From: Peptococcaceae bacterium BRH_c23
GTDB lineage: Bacteria > Bacillota_B > Desulfitobacteriia > Desulfitobacteriales > Desulfitobacteriaceae
Direction: 5' to 3'
Length of the DNA stretch: 17,513 bases
NCBI GenBank assembly: GCA_000961805.1
Contig: LADV01000219.1
Coordinates: forward strand, 1 to 17,513
The translations under genes were made by a program, and so were the position numbers. The notes beneath the pieces were generated by a model. That model was given only the letters and a program-made list of their open reading frames with translations, had not been told where the DNA came from and made no database searches. Position 1 is the first letter of the stretch; each line of letters starts with the position of its first letter. Of this stretch, positions 7,165-14,329 are shown piece by piece.

Positions 7165-8394
7165 ATGGTGAAACAACGAAATTATCGTCCACTGGTTAGC
7201 ACTAAAGCTCTGCAAAAAACCATGGGACGATACTATGCCTTAACTAATTACCATCGCTACTGGGGCAAACCCTTGCATCGCCCCTTGGCGTGGGTCACTA
7301 GTGGTGCCCCTGTCGAACTCCTGCGCGCTTTTAAAATTCACTCAGCTTACCCAGAGCAATATGCAGCTATTTACAGTGCTCGCCAAGCAACCGTGAGTTT
7401 ATGTGAAGTCGCTGAAACAGCGGGTTATTCCCAAGACCTCTGTTCTTACGCCCGTTCAAATATTGGAGGAGTTCTTAGACCAGACCTCGCCCCTTTGGGA
7501 GGGATGCCTAAGCCCGACCTCTTGGTAGCCTGTAATAACATCTGTGGAACCGTACTCAAGTGGTATGAAGTTTTAGCACGTCATTTTAATGTTCCATTAC
7601 TAGTTCTTGATACCCCGTATCTGACGGGAGAATTGACACCACAGGCTAAAGACTATGTCTTGGAGCAACTAAACTCTATGGCTTTAGAACTGGAAAAAAT
7701 AACGGGTCGAAAATTAAATCAGAAAAGCCTTGCCAAGCAGATGCGCCTGAGTGCCGAAATTACCTCACTCTGGAAAGAAACTAGACAGTACTGCCAAGTC
7801 AGTCCCTCTCCTCTTAATGCACCCGATCTCTTTATCCACATGGCACCGATCGTTGTGCTGAGAGGATCACAAGCAGGAATTGACTATTACCGCAAGCTGA
7901 AAGCAGAAGTCAAGGAACGAGTCAACCTCTCCCAGGGTGCTATCAACGATGAACGCATTCGCTTAGTCTGGGACAACATCGCAATTTGGCCTCAATTATT
8001 TACCTTCTACAAACTATTTGCTGAAAAAGGGGCATGTTTCGTTACGGACACCTATAGTGGAGGATGGGCGACCGACCACGCTCCGGGTACTCCCATGGAA
8101 AGCTTAGCGGCAACCTACACTGAGGTTTTTCTCAATCGTTCCCCCGAGTACAGAGCCAATCAATTGATTAGCTTAATCAGGGACTACAAGGCAAATGGTT
8201 TCGTCATGCATTCCAATCGTTCCTGTAAACCCTATTCATTGGTTCAAGAAGTGATCCGTAGAAAAGTGATGCGTGAAACTGGAGTTCCCGGGCTAATGAT
8301 CGAAGCAGACATGGCCGACCCAAGAGCATATGCTGAAGAGCCTGTCCGCAATCGAGTTCAGGCTTTCCTGGAAACCTTTGATGAGCTTACATGA
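7165..8394 (+). CDS. 2-hydroxyacyl-CoA dehydratase / benzoyl-CoA reductase-like subunit (HGD-D family), second copy
   Basis: This 409-residue partner is of the HgdA/BcrB type. It has LCSYARSNIGG (92-102), LLVACNNICGT (119-129) and a C-terminal HSNRSCKPYS (349-358), followed by GVPGLMIEADMADPR (373-387) and RNRVQAFLE (395-403). C93, C127 (or C123) and C354 are candidate [4Fe-4S] ligands. It would form a heterodimer with the product of the preceding gene, from which it is separated by 2 bp. The ATG at 7165 is chosen over an in-frame TTG at 7159 because AAGGAGGG is 6 nt before it. Unlike the tight junction upstream, a 161-bp spacer with a heptad repeat follows before the activase gene. The substrate is unknown; a CoA thioester from the upstream ligase is likely by context. 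Confidence 0.85.
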   Translation: MVKQRNYRPLVSTKALQKTMGRYYALTNYHRYWGKPLHRPLAWVTSGAPVELLRAFKIHSAYPEQYAAIYSARQATVSLCEVAETAGYSQDLCSYARSNIGGVLRPDLAPLGGMPKPDLLVACNNICGTVLKWYEVLARHFNVPLLVLDTPYLTGELTPQAKDYVLEQLNSMALELEKITGRKLNQKSLAKQMRLSAEITSLWKETRQYCQVSPSPLNAPDLFIHMAPIVVLRGSQAGIDYYRKLKAEVKERVNLSQGAINDERIRLVWDNIAIWPQLFTFYKLFAEKGACFVTDTYSGGWATDHAPGTPMESLAATYTEVFLNRSPEYRANQLISLIRDYKANGFVMHSNRSCKPYSLVQEVIRRKVMRETGVPGLMIEADMADPRAYAEEPVRNRVQAFLETFDELT

Positions 8395-8486
8395 GCCGCA
8401 GGCCGTCGCCTTAGTGGCACTTAGTATTCACCTGGAAATTAGACTAGTACAAAAAAATGGTCCGAGATTCTCGGCCAGGCATCAAA

Positions 8487-8535
8487 CTTTATGCTTTATG
8501 CTTTGTGCTTGGAACTTCACATCTCGAACTTACGC
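8487..8535 (+). repeat. degenerate 7-bp tandem repeat, seven units, upstream of the activase gene
   Basis: Seven consecutive heptads can be read without a gap: CTTTATG, CTTTATG, CTTTGTG, CTTGGAA, CTTCACA, TCTCGAA, CTTACGC. The array stops 6 nt before the AGGAGG of the activase gene. A related array on the coding strand lies at 12373-12407 in another operon. The rest of the 161-bp spacer (8395-8555) contains a CCGAG-ATT-CTCGG hairpin (8462-8474) and no gene. Confidence 0.6.
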
Positions 8536-8555
8536 AGTGAATTAGGAGGAATATT

Positions 8556-9341
8556 ATGCAGCAGTATTTTGTAGGCGTAGATATTGGCTCATTAACCGTT
8601 AAAGTAGTCCTCCTTAATAGTCATCAGGAAATTATCGGACAGGCCAAAACCAGAGCCGGCTATAGTGGGCGAGACGTAGCCACCCGTCTCAAAGAACAAC
8701 TTCTTTGTGAATCTGATTTGAATGAACAATCAGTCATAGCCACAGTCGCAACGGGTTATGGGCGGGTTACCTTTCCCGCAGATCGAGAAGTATCAGAAAT
8801 TACTTGTCAAGCCAAAGGGATCCACCATCTATTTCCTAGTGCGCGCACCGTTATCGACATAGGCGGCCAAGATAGCAAAGTCATAAAATTACTCTCTAAT
8901 GGTAAGGTTGCAGACTTTGCCATGAATGATAAATGTGCAGCCGGCACGGGTCGATTTTTAGAAGTCATGGCCTCAGCCCTCGAAGTAGAATGGCAGGAAA
9001 TTGGAGAAATAGTCTCTTCCTCAAAAAACCCAACCCAAATCTCCTCCTTTTGCACGGTCTTTGCCGAATCTGAAGTTATTTCCCAGGTTTCTGCAGGAGC
9101 ACCTAAATCGGACATTCTCGCTGGTGTCTGCGATTCTGTAGCCAGCCGAGTAGCTTCAATGACTCGACGAACCGGATTGGAGCCCGATATTGTATTCACT
9201 GGAGGAGTAGCCCATAACCAAGGTGTTGTTCATGCCCTGGCCAAGCAGCTAGGTTATCCCCTGCTTGTATCCCGGGAACCGGTCATTACTGCCGCTTTGG
9301 GTGCAGCATTACTTGCTTGGGAGCTCCATAAAGTTAAATAA
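8556..9341 (+). CDS. ATP-dependent activator (HgdC/FldI-type ASKHA iron-sulfur ATPase) of the HGD-D enzyme
   Basis: This 261-residue ATPase has the acetate/sugar kinase-Hsc70-actin fold. The N-terminal phosphate loop is GVDIGSLTVKVV (7-18), the second is DIGGQDSKVI (101-110), and adenosine contacts are in FTGGVAHN (214-221). C127 in NDKCAAGTG and C166 in SSFCTVFAESE are at the positions known to bind the subunit-bridging [4Fe-4S] cluster in the Acidaminococcus homologue. The homodimer would use ATP hydrolysis to fire single low-potential electrons into the HGD-D heterodimer. Only one activase is present, unlike class I benzoyl-CoA reductases, which carry two ASKHA subunits. The ATG follows TTAGGAGG by about 8 nt. 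It is the last gene before the hairpin at 9435-9467. Confidence 0.92.
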   Translation: MQQYFVGVDIGSLTVKVVLLNSHQEIIGQAKTRAGYSGRDVATRLKEQLLCESDLNEQSVIATVATGYGRVTFPADREVSEITCQAKGIHHLFPSARTVIDIGGQDSKVIKLLSNGKVADFAMNDKCAAGTGRFLEVMASALEVEWQEIGEIVSSSKNPTQISSFCTVFAESEVISQVSAGAPKSDILAGVCDSVASRVASMTRRTGLEPDIVFTGGVAHNQGVVHALAKQLGYPLLVSREPVITAALGAALLAWELHKVK

Positions 9342-9389
9342 TAAAGTGTAATAAAATCAAGTCAAATGATCGAGGTTTACATTCAGTGG

Positions 9390-9404
9390 TGCCGCTTAGC
9401 GGCA
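9390..9404. repeat. short GC-rich hairpin after the activase gene
   Basis: TGCCGC and GCGGCA pair around TTA about 50 bp past the stop. No T-run follows. It may be a stability element or an auxiliary to the stronger terminator downstream. Confidence 0.35.
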
Positions 9405-9434
9405 TGGGAGTCTGACTATATAATGAAAGTACAG

Positions 9435-9467
9435 GCAAAGCCGGAGTTCATTGAACTTCGGCTTCGC
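9435..9467 (+). terminator. hairpin terminator of the ligase-HGD-D-activase operon
   Basis: AAGCCGGAGTTC (9438-9449) pairs with GAACTTCGGCTT (9453-9464) around ATT, using one G-U wobble that works only in plus-strand RNA. Two more pairs (GC/GC) extend the stem beyond a mismatch. A moderately T-rich tail (TTGTTATCTATTC) follows. It separates two convergent operons and may also act weakly on the minus strand, where the wobble becomes a C-A mismatch. Confidence 0.6.
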
Positions 9468-9548
9468 TTGTTATCTATTCAGCTTTAAGAGCTATGTTCT
9501 CTTTCTTAAGAACAAAACGGGCATCTTTTTTGAGGATTGATCCGCTCG

Positions 9549-10985
9549 CTATAAGAGCGGTGAAAACAAACGTGCACTTGATTCTTTAATACGGTCGGAC
9601 AAGGGACGCAATTTGTACTCTTCCAACACAAGTTCTTTGCTGTCGGCAAGGTCCTGATGAAAGTCTTGTTCCAGACGATGGGCAAAAGCGCATTCATAAA
9701 TGAAGGCACTAATTTCAAAATTCAAACTAAAACTGCGGATATCAAAATTAGTCGACCCTACCACTCCGATTTCGCTATCGAGAATCAGTACTTTGGCATG
9801 GAGAACCCCCTTAGTATAACGATAAATTCTCACGCCTGATTCTAATAATTCTTCAATATAGGAATGCGAGGCCCAATAGGTGAGCTTGTGATCCGGGACT
9901 CCCTGGAGAATAATTCTGACGTCTAAACCACTGAGGGCAGCAGTTTTAAGGGCCATAACTGACCCTTCATCCGGAATAAAATAAGGAGTTTCGATATAAA
10001 TTGTCTTTTCCGCACTCGTCAAGGCCACAAAGAAGATTTGTAACATAGATCCCCAATCCGAATCGGGACCAGTAGCCGCAATTTGCGTGAGTTGACTTCC
10101 CAACTGCAAGGGTTGCGGATAGTACCGCGGGCCATTAATATCCTCATGAGTCACGACATTCCAATCATTCAAAAAAACCGTTTGCAGAAAATTAACCGAA
10201 TCTCCTTCCAGCTTAAGGAAAGTATCTCGCCAAAATCCGATTTTCTTATTACGTGATAAATATTCATCCCCGACATTTAATCCTCCGAGAAAGCCTAGCC
10301 GACCATCGACCACAACGATTTTACGATGATTGCGCAGGTTAAGCCTTTTTGATAAGAACGGAAAGCGGACAGGATAGAACCCCGCAGTCTCAACCCCTGC
10401 TTTCCTCAACTCTCCAAACCGTTTCTCTAAGGACCGATTTCCCAATCCATCCACTAGAACACGTACCTTAACCCCCTCAGATGCTTTACGCATCAAAAGG
10501 TTAAGGATATCCCTACCAATCGCATCATTATGAAAAATATAATATTCCAAGTGAATGTGATACCTAGCTTCTTCTATTGCCGAGAATAGTGCCCTAAATG
10601 TCTTCTTGCCGTTGGTGAGCACTTCGGAACGATTATTGAGGGTTAGGGGCGCATTGGCATCATTAAGCAAGAGTCGGGCCAGCTTCTTGTTCATGGGGCT
10701 GTCTCCCGCTTGGTCGACATCTTCAGCGCTCGGTCTGACTTGTCTATCCATCAGAAGTTCCTCGGTTTGCTCCTGTCTCACTTGCTTATGGCGGGACAGT
10801 CGGCGTTTCCGTACAACCCGACCAAAGAGGATATAAAGTAAAGCGCCTAAAATCGGTAAGGCTCCCAGAATCAAAAGCCAGATGATTGTTTTTGTCGGGT
10901 CCCTGTTTTCTAAGAAAATTACGGAGCCTAAGAAGACAAGCTGAAGCAGGATAATTATGAAGATGATCGTAAAGAAAATAGAAAT
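9549..10985 (-). CDS. cls: cardiolipin synthase (phospholipase D superfamily), apparent ATT start
   Basis: This is a membrane enzyme that condenses phosphatidylglycerol to cardiolipin. Taken from an ATT at 10985, it has 478 residues, the normal length for bacterial Cls. It has two N-terminal membrane helices (about 1-24 and 33-55) joined by FLENRDPTKT, then two HKD motifs: H220/K222/D227 in NHRKIVVVDG and H396/K398/D403 in VLHAKVLILD. No ATG, GTG or TTG is available for a full-length protein. The only conventional in-frame start (TTG at 10874) has no ribosome binding site and deletes the first helix. AGGAGG lies 8 nt before the ATT, and the ATT is 14 nt after the stop of the VWA gene. It is the last gene of the MBL-MoxR-VWA-Cls unit. 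A CCGCTC...GAGCGG dyad spans its stop codon (9542-9560). Confidence 0.88.
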   Translation of the reverse strand: MSIFFTIIFIIILLQLVFLGSVIFLENRDPTKTIIWLLILGALPILGALLYILFGRVVRKRRLSRHKQVRQEQTEELLMDRQVRPSAEDVDQAGDSPMNKKLARLLLNDANAPLTLNNRSEVLTNGKKTFRALFSAIEEARYHIHLEYYIFHNDAIGRDILNLLMRKASEGVKVRVLVDGLGNRSLEKRFGELRKAGVETAGFYPVRFPFLSKRLNLRNHRKIVVVDGRLGFLGGLNVGDEYLSRNKKIGFWRDTFLKLEGDSVNFLQTVFLNDWNVVTHEDINGPRYYPQPLQLGSQLTQIAATGPDSDWGSMLQIFFVALTSAEKTIYIETPYFIPDEGSVMALKTAALSGLDVRIILQGVPDHKLTYWASHSYIEELLESGVRIYRYTKGVLHAKVLILDSEIGVVGSTNFDIRSFSLNFEISAFIYECAFAHRLEQDFHQDLADSKELVLEEYKLRPLSDRIKESSARLFSPLL

Positions 10986-10999
10986 GAGTATAGCCTCCT

Positions 11000-12358
11000 C
11001 TAAAAAACATCCTTTACAATTCTATGCAAATCCCTCGCGGAACGACATCGATAGACTTTCGAGCAATACTTTTGATAGTCTTTCATGGCATTATCCGGCT
11101 CAGACCACGCCTGTCCCTCTAGCGGATTTAACCAAATCACTTTACGTACTTTTCCTGAGATCTGGGCAATGTACTCCGGTTGAGCAGGACGATAATTGTT
11201 TTTTCCATCTCCCAGAATGATGACAATTGCTTGAGATGACACTTCTCTAAGTATGTGTTCAGCGAGTTCCTTAAATACCTCTCCATAATCCGAAAACCCT
11301 GAACTTACCTTATGACCCCAGCTTCTTATCTCTTGTTTTACTCCGCTGAGATCATCATCCCAAACAAAATCAGTAACATTCCAGACCGAATCGATAAAAA
11401 AGAATACCCGTATCTTACGAAAACGAGCTCTTAGACAGGTTACAAGGTAAATCAAAAATTCCACAAAGGAGGCCATAGAATTCGAGACATCGCAAAGCAC
11501 CACCAATTCAGGGGCACGGGGGATTTTGTGGCGGTAGCACAAATGGAAAAGTAAACCATCCCGCTGAACACTTTGCTGAATGATTCTGGCGATATCCAGC
11601 GTCCCTTTGTGATGAGATTTCCAACGATAGCCTGGTCGGATGGCTAAATTTCGAGCCCATTTTCGAATACTTGACTTCACAAGTTCTCTCTCTTCTTCAG
11701 ATAACGAACTTAACGGTTTGAAGAACCAGTGCTGCCGGACAAGGGGTTCCCAACTGTTATCAAGCGTAACTTGGAGCATTAATAACCGCTGCCGAATTTC
11801 ACGCAGGATAGTGGCCCGAGTGTTCTGATGGGAATACCATTCCTCCTCAGAAAGAGCACCCCGCTGATAAGCTAAATCAAAGGAATTGATCCAAGTGTAA
11901 TAGTCAATATCAGCTAAAATTGCTTTAACAACCTCTTCAAATTCTAACCCACTGCCGGCTAACTCCTCGATTCGCGAAACTGAAATAAGATTAGAGATGT
12001 GTGAAAGATCCAGTATATTTCCTTGGGCAGTAAGACTGATTCCTCCAGACCCCCGTCCGACTCCTTGTCCTCCTATTCCCTGATTATCTCGCGCTTCTTC
12101 CCTGTCTTTTTTAAGGGGTTCATCCAGCGAATACTCTCGTTCGCAGGATTCCGTATTTTCTATTACAATTCTCCAGACCGTTTCAAAGATAGCAGCATCT
12201 TGAGGACGATGAATAAGCAGTGCTTTGAAAATCTGTTTGCGAGGTAAATCAGGATATTGAACCAGGCAAGTCTGGGCGTCAAGAATGTCTTGTGAGGAAA
12301 TAGTTAAAGAAACTTGCCTCAGAGCGTGAACTAATCTAAGCAAAACCCAGCCATCCAT
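11000..12358 (-). CDS. CoxE-like VWA-domain protein
   Basis: This soluble protein of about 452 residues has a helical N-terminal region and a Gly-rich linker with GIGGQGVGRGSGG near residue 100. The C-terminal von Willebrand A domain has a complete MIDAS: DVSNSM (D290-x-S-x-S), a distal Thr/Ser position in SSGFSDYG, and LGDGKNN. This matches the CoxE-type VWA family, which works with a MoxR/CoxD AAA+ ATPase. In carboxydotrophs that pair matures the CO dehydrogenase active site; elsewhere it acts as a remodelling chaperone with unknown client. The ATG at 12358 is preferred over one three codons upstream (12367) because AGGGG is 9 nt before the former and touches the latter. The MoxR gene lies upstream; cls begins 14 nt downstream. 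Confidence 0.82.
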   Translation of the reverse strand: MDGWVLLRLVHALRQVSLTISSQDILDAQTCLVQYPDLPRKQIFKALLIHRPQDAAIFETVWRIVIENTESCEREYSLDEPLKKDREEARDNQGIGGQGVGRGSGGISLTAQGNILDLSHISNLISVSRIEELAGSGLEFEEVVKAILADIDYYTWINSFDLAYQRGALSEEEWYSHQNTRATILREIRQRLLMLQVTLDNSWEPLVRQHWFFKPLSSLSEEERELVKSSIRKWARNLAIRPGYRWKSHHKGTLDIARIIQQSVQRDGLLFHLCYRHKIPRAPELVVLCDVSNSMASFVEFLIYLVTCLRARFRKIRVFFFIDSVWNVTDFVWDDDLSGVKQEIRSWGHKVSSGFSDYGEVFKELAEHILREVSSQAIVIILGDGKNNYRPAQPEYIAQISGKVRKVIWLNPLEGQAWSEPDNAMKDYQKYCSKVYRCRSARDLHRIVKDVF

Positions 12359-12372
12359 AGTTTCCATCCCCT

Positions 12373-12407
12373 ACTCGAGGTTCGAGGCACGAGGTACGTA
12401 ATTCGAG
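12373..12407 (-). repeat. degenerate 7-bp tandem repeat, five units, upstream of the VWA gene
   Basis: On the minus (coding) strand the heptads read CTCGAAT, TACGTAC, CTCGTGC, CTCGAAC, CTCGAGT without gaps. The array ends 2-3 nt before the AGGGG ribosome binding site of the VWA gene. It resembles the CTT/CTCG-led heptads at 8487-8535. It sits in the 79-88 bp gap between MoxR and VWA genes, which holds no gene. Confidence 0.6.
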
Positions 12408-12446
12408 TGTAGCAATTCCATTCTGTCAGTTCAATTACCCTAATTA

Positions 12447-13322
12447 CTATAGGTGCCGGGACGCCTCAGTCTCCCACTTTTTGAGACGTTCTTCCAACTT
12501 GGCAATGTCTTTGGGATATTTAAGCAATACACTAAGTGTCCCCATTAAGGCGCCATAGCTCAATTCCTCTTTTTGAAGTGCATTCAAGGCTCGAGCAAAA
12601 TCGATGGTTTCTGAAACACTGGGAAGCTTTTGTAAGGGTAACTTCCTTACCTTGGCAACAAACTCACAAACATCATTAAGTAATTGATCCGACAAGTCAG
12701 GCGCATGGGAGCTGAGAATTGAAATTTCTCGTTCTAAGCTTGGATAAGTCAGATAGATATGTATACAACGTCGTCTTAAAGCATCACTAAAGTCTCGATA
12801 GTTATTACTGGTTAAGATTACAATAGGTATGGTTTTAGATGTGATTGTTCCCAGTTCAGGAATCGAAACCTGTCTTTCTGCCAGTAGTTCTAAGAGAAAA
12901 CTCTCGAACTCCTCATCACTTTTATCAAGTTCGTCAATCAATAATAACACAGGTTCCGGAGACAGGATGGCCTCTAGAAGTGGACGCGAGAGTAAAAACT
13001 CTTCGGAAAATAGATCGACTTTTATGTCATTCCAATTTTCAGTCTTGGCAAGCTGTAAGCGTAAGAGCTGTTTTGCATAATTCCAATCATACAACGCCTT
13101 ACTTATATCAAGCCCTTCATAACATTGTAAACGAATCAATTTTCGTTTCTTGGCACGTGCTAATGCCAAAGCCAGCTGTGTCTTTCCGACACCAGCAGGT
13201 CCTTCAATAAGACAAGGTTTTTCTAAAGCTAACGCAAGAAATAATGTGGTCGCTGCATCTTGATCTATTAAATAGCCTTCTTCTTCAAGCTCTTGAGCTA
13301 AATCCAAGGGAGATGTCTGCAT
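12447..13322 (-). CDS. MoxR/CoxD-type AAA+ ATPase
   Basis: This AAA+ ATPase is 291 residues from the chosen start. It has Walker A GPAGVGKT (41-48), Walker B LLLIDELDK (126-134), sensor 1 ILTSNN (169-174) and an arginine-rich ALRRRCIHIYL (181-191). The size and motifs fit the CoxD/MoxR group, which pairs with VWA proteins to remodel or insert metal into client enzymes. The ATG at 13322 has GGAGG 12 nt upstream; an in-frame ATG at 13343 (7 more residues) has AGGAG 13 nt upstream, so the start is not settled. It follows the MBL-fold gene by about 40-60 bp, and the VWA gene follows it, consistent with one operon. Confidence 0.85.
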   Translation of the reverse strand: MQTSPLDLAQELEEEGYLIDQDAATTLFLALALEKPCLIEGPAGVGKTQLALALARAKKRKLIRLQCYEGLDISKALYDWNYAKQLLRLQLAKTENWNDIKVDLFSEEFLLSRPLLEAILSPEPVLLLIDELDKSDEEFESFLLELLAERQVSIPELGTITSKTIPIVILTSNNYRDFSDALRRRCIHIYLTYPSLEREISILSSHAPDLSDQLLNDVCEFVAKVRKLPLQKLPSVSETIDFARALNALQKEELSYGALMGTLSVLLKYPKDIAKLEERLKKWETEASRHL

Positions 13323-13382
13323 AATCTCAAATTTCCTCCACATCTTGAAATAGGGTCTCCTAACAATTTCCTTATCAATACC

Positions 13383-14231
13383 TTAACGTCCATCTTGCAC
13401 TTTATCTTCGATCAGCGAACGAACCAAATTAAAAGAAGAAAATTCACCAAGACTAAAATAGGAAATAATCGGAGTTCGAGGAAAAATCTCCTTGACAATT
13501 GCTTTGATCTCTAGTCCCTTTTGATGAAGGTTTAGGATTTGATCCTGCAATTCTTCAAGGTACCCTAGTTTTTGCTCAACTAAACGATACCCGTGTTCAA
13601 TCTCCCCCCCGTGAGCACAATAAACTGTGTCAAAACTCTCCTTCAATAGCTTGCGTAAGGATTGCATGAGGAGGGGTATGTTTTCATTACGTCGTACAAC
13701 CCGCGTCTTATGGTGGAGAAAAAGATCTCCGCTAAACAACCTACCCTTCTCCCTATCCAAGAAAACGACATGATCTGTAGTATGTCCAGGAGTATGGATC
13801 ACTTCAAATCGAGAATGCTCATTTTCGATAAACTCTGGCAAAGGCTCTGCTTCGAAGCCCAACCTATGCCCCCAAAAAGCTAGACGATAGATGGGTATAT
13901 CTCCTTTATTACGGCAAATACCTACTGATTCAGGATGGATGAACGCAGGAACTTGGAGTTTTTTTACTAAATATGCCGTATTGCCCGTATGGTCTTCGTG
14001 AAAATGTGTATGAACTATTTTATTAGGTCGGTTTTGCAGACAAAAATTCACAATTCCCCTTTTAATCCTTTGAGGACCGCTATCGATGAGCATGCCGTCC
14101 ACGATATACGCATAGACGTTGAGCGTAGTTCCTAACATGCCTACAATACTGTTAAATACCCTTACCTCTTGGGATCTATCCGTCCTAAGGTAACAGGCAG
14201 TCTGATGCATAGTCATACAAGAAAACCCCAT
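13383..14231 (-). CDS. MBL-fold metallo-hydrolase
   Basis: This 282-residue metallo-beta-lactamase-fold hydrolase has the metal site HFHEDH (H76, H78, D80, H81), a third ligand in HTPGHT (H150), a bridging aspartate in SGDLF (D169) and a C-terminal H207 in YCAHGGE. The full ligand set suggests an active two-metal enzyme of the glyoxalase II-like group with a C-terminal helical domain. The substrate cannot be told. No flavodoxin or rhodanese domain is attached. The start at 14231 is supported mainly by the promoter 28 nt upstream; its ribosome binding site is poor (GAGG 13 nt away), and later in-frame ATGs (MTMHQ, MHQ) are possible. It leads the minus-strand unit with MoxR, VWA and cls. Confidence 0.8.
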   Translation of the reverse strand: MGFSCMTMHQTACYLRTDRSQEVRVFNSIVGMLGTTLNVYAYIVDGMLIDSGPQRIKRGIVNFCLQNRPNKIVHTHFHEDHTGNTAYLVKKLQVPAFIHPESVGICRNKGDIPIYRLAFWGHRLGFEAEPLPEFIENEHSRFEVIHTPGHTTDHVVFLDREKGRLFSGDLFLHHKTRVVRRNENIPLLMQSLRKLLKESFDTVYCAHGGEIEHGYRLVEQKLGYLEELQDQILNLHQKGLEIKAIVKEIFPRTPIISYFSLGEFSSFNLVRSLIEDKVQDGR

Positions 14232-14259
14232 TTCTTTGGATTTTCCTCAGTTTAATCTA

Positions 14260-14287
14260 ATTATACTACCTATGAATGAAAGTTCAA
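14260..14287 (-). promoter_or_regulatory. sigma-A-like promoter of the MBL-MoxR-VWA-cls unit
   Basis: On the minus strand TTGAAC (14287-14282) and a perfect TATAAT (14265-14260) are 16 nt apart, 28 nt before the ATG at 14231. The -35 region lies inside one arm of an inverted repeat (CAACTGTGAG 14285-14294 with CTCA-CT-CAGTTG 14312-14323), which could be an operator. Confidence 0.5.
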
Positions 14288-14329
14288 CTGTGAGATTATC
14301 CGACAAGGCGACTCACTCAGTTGTTTTCT

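Noticed and set aside
6014..8394. Naming the two HGD-D genes as hgdAB, fldBC or bcrBC
   Set aside because: The family is clear but subunit-level identity with a characterised enzyme cannot be judged by eye, and the ligase context differs from the usual gene clusters.
8330..8545. 71-codon plus-strand frame spanning the second HGD-D stop and the spacer
   Set aside because: Half overlaps the HGD-D gene in another frame and the other half is the heptad repeat; there is no ribosome binding site.
10786..11010. ATG-started frame (MFFRGG...) at the VWA/cls junction as the real cls start
   Set aside because: It is in a different frame from the Cls helices and HKD motifs, so it cannot extend that protein.
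12845..13210. 121-codon plus-strand open frame
   Set aside because: It lies wholly antisense to the MoxR-type ATPase, whose Walker motifs prove the minus strand is the coding one.
14285..14323. Intrinsic terminator on the plus strand (inverted repeat followed by a T-rich run)
   Set aside because: No plus-strand gene precedes it; the repeat overlaps a good minus-strand promoter, so an operator or chance is more likely.
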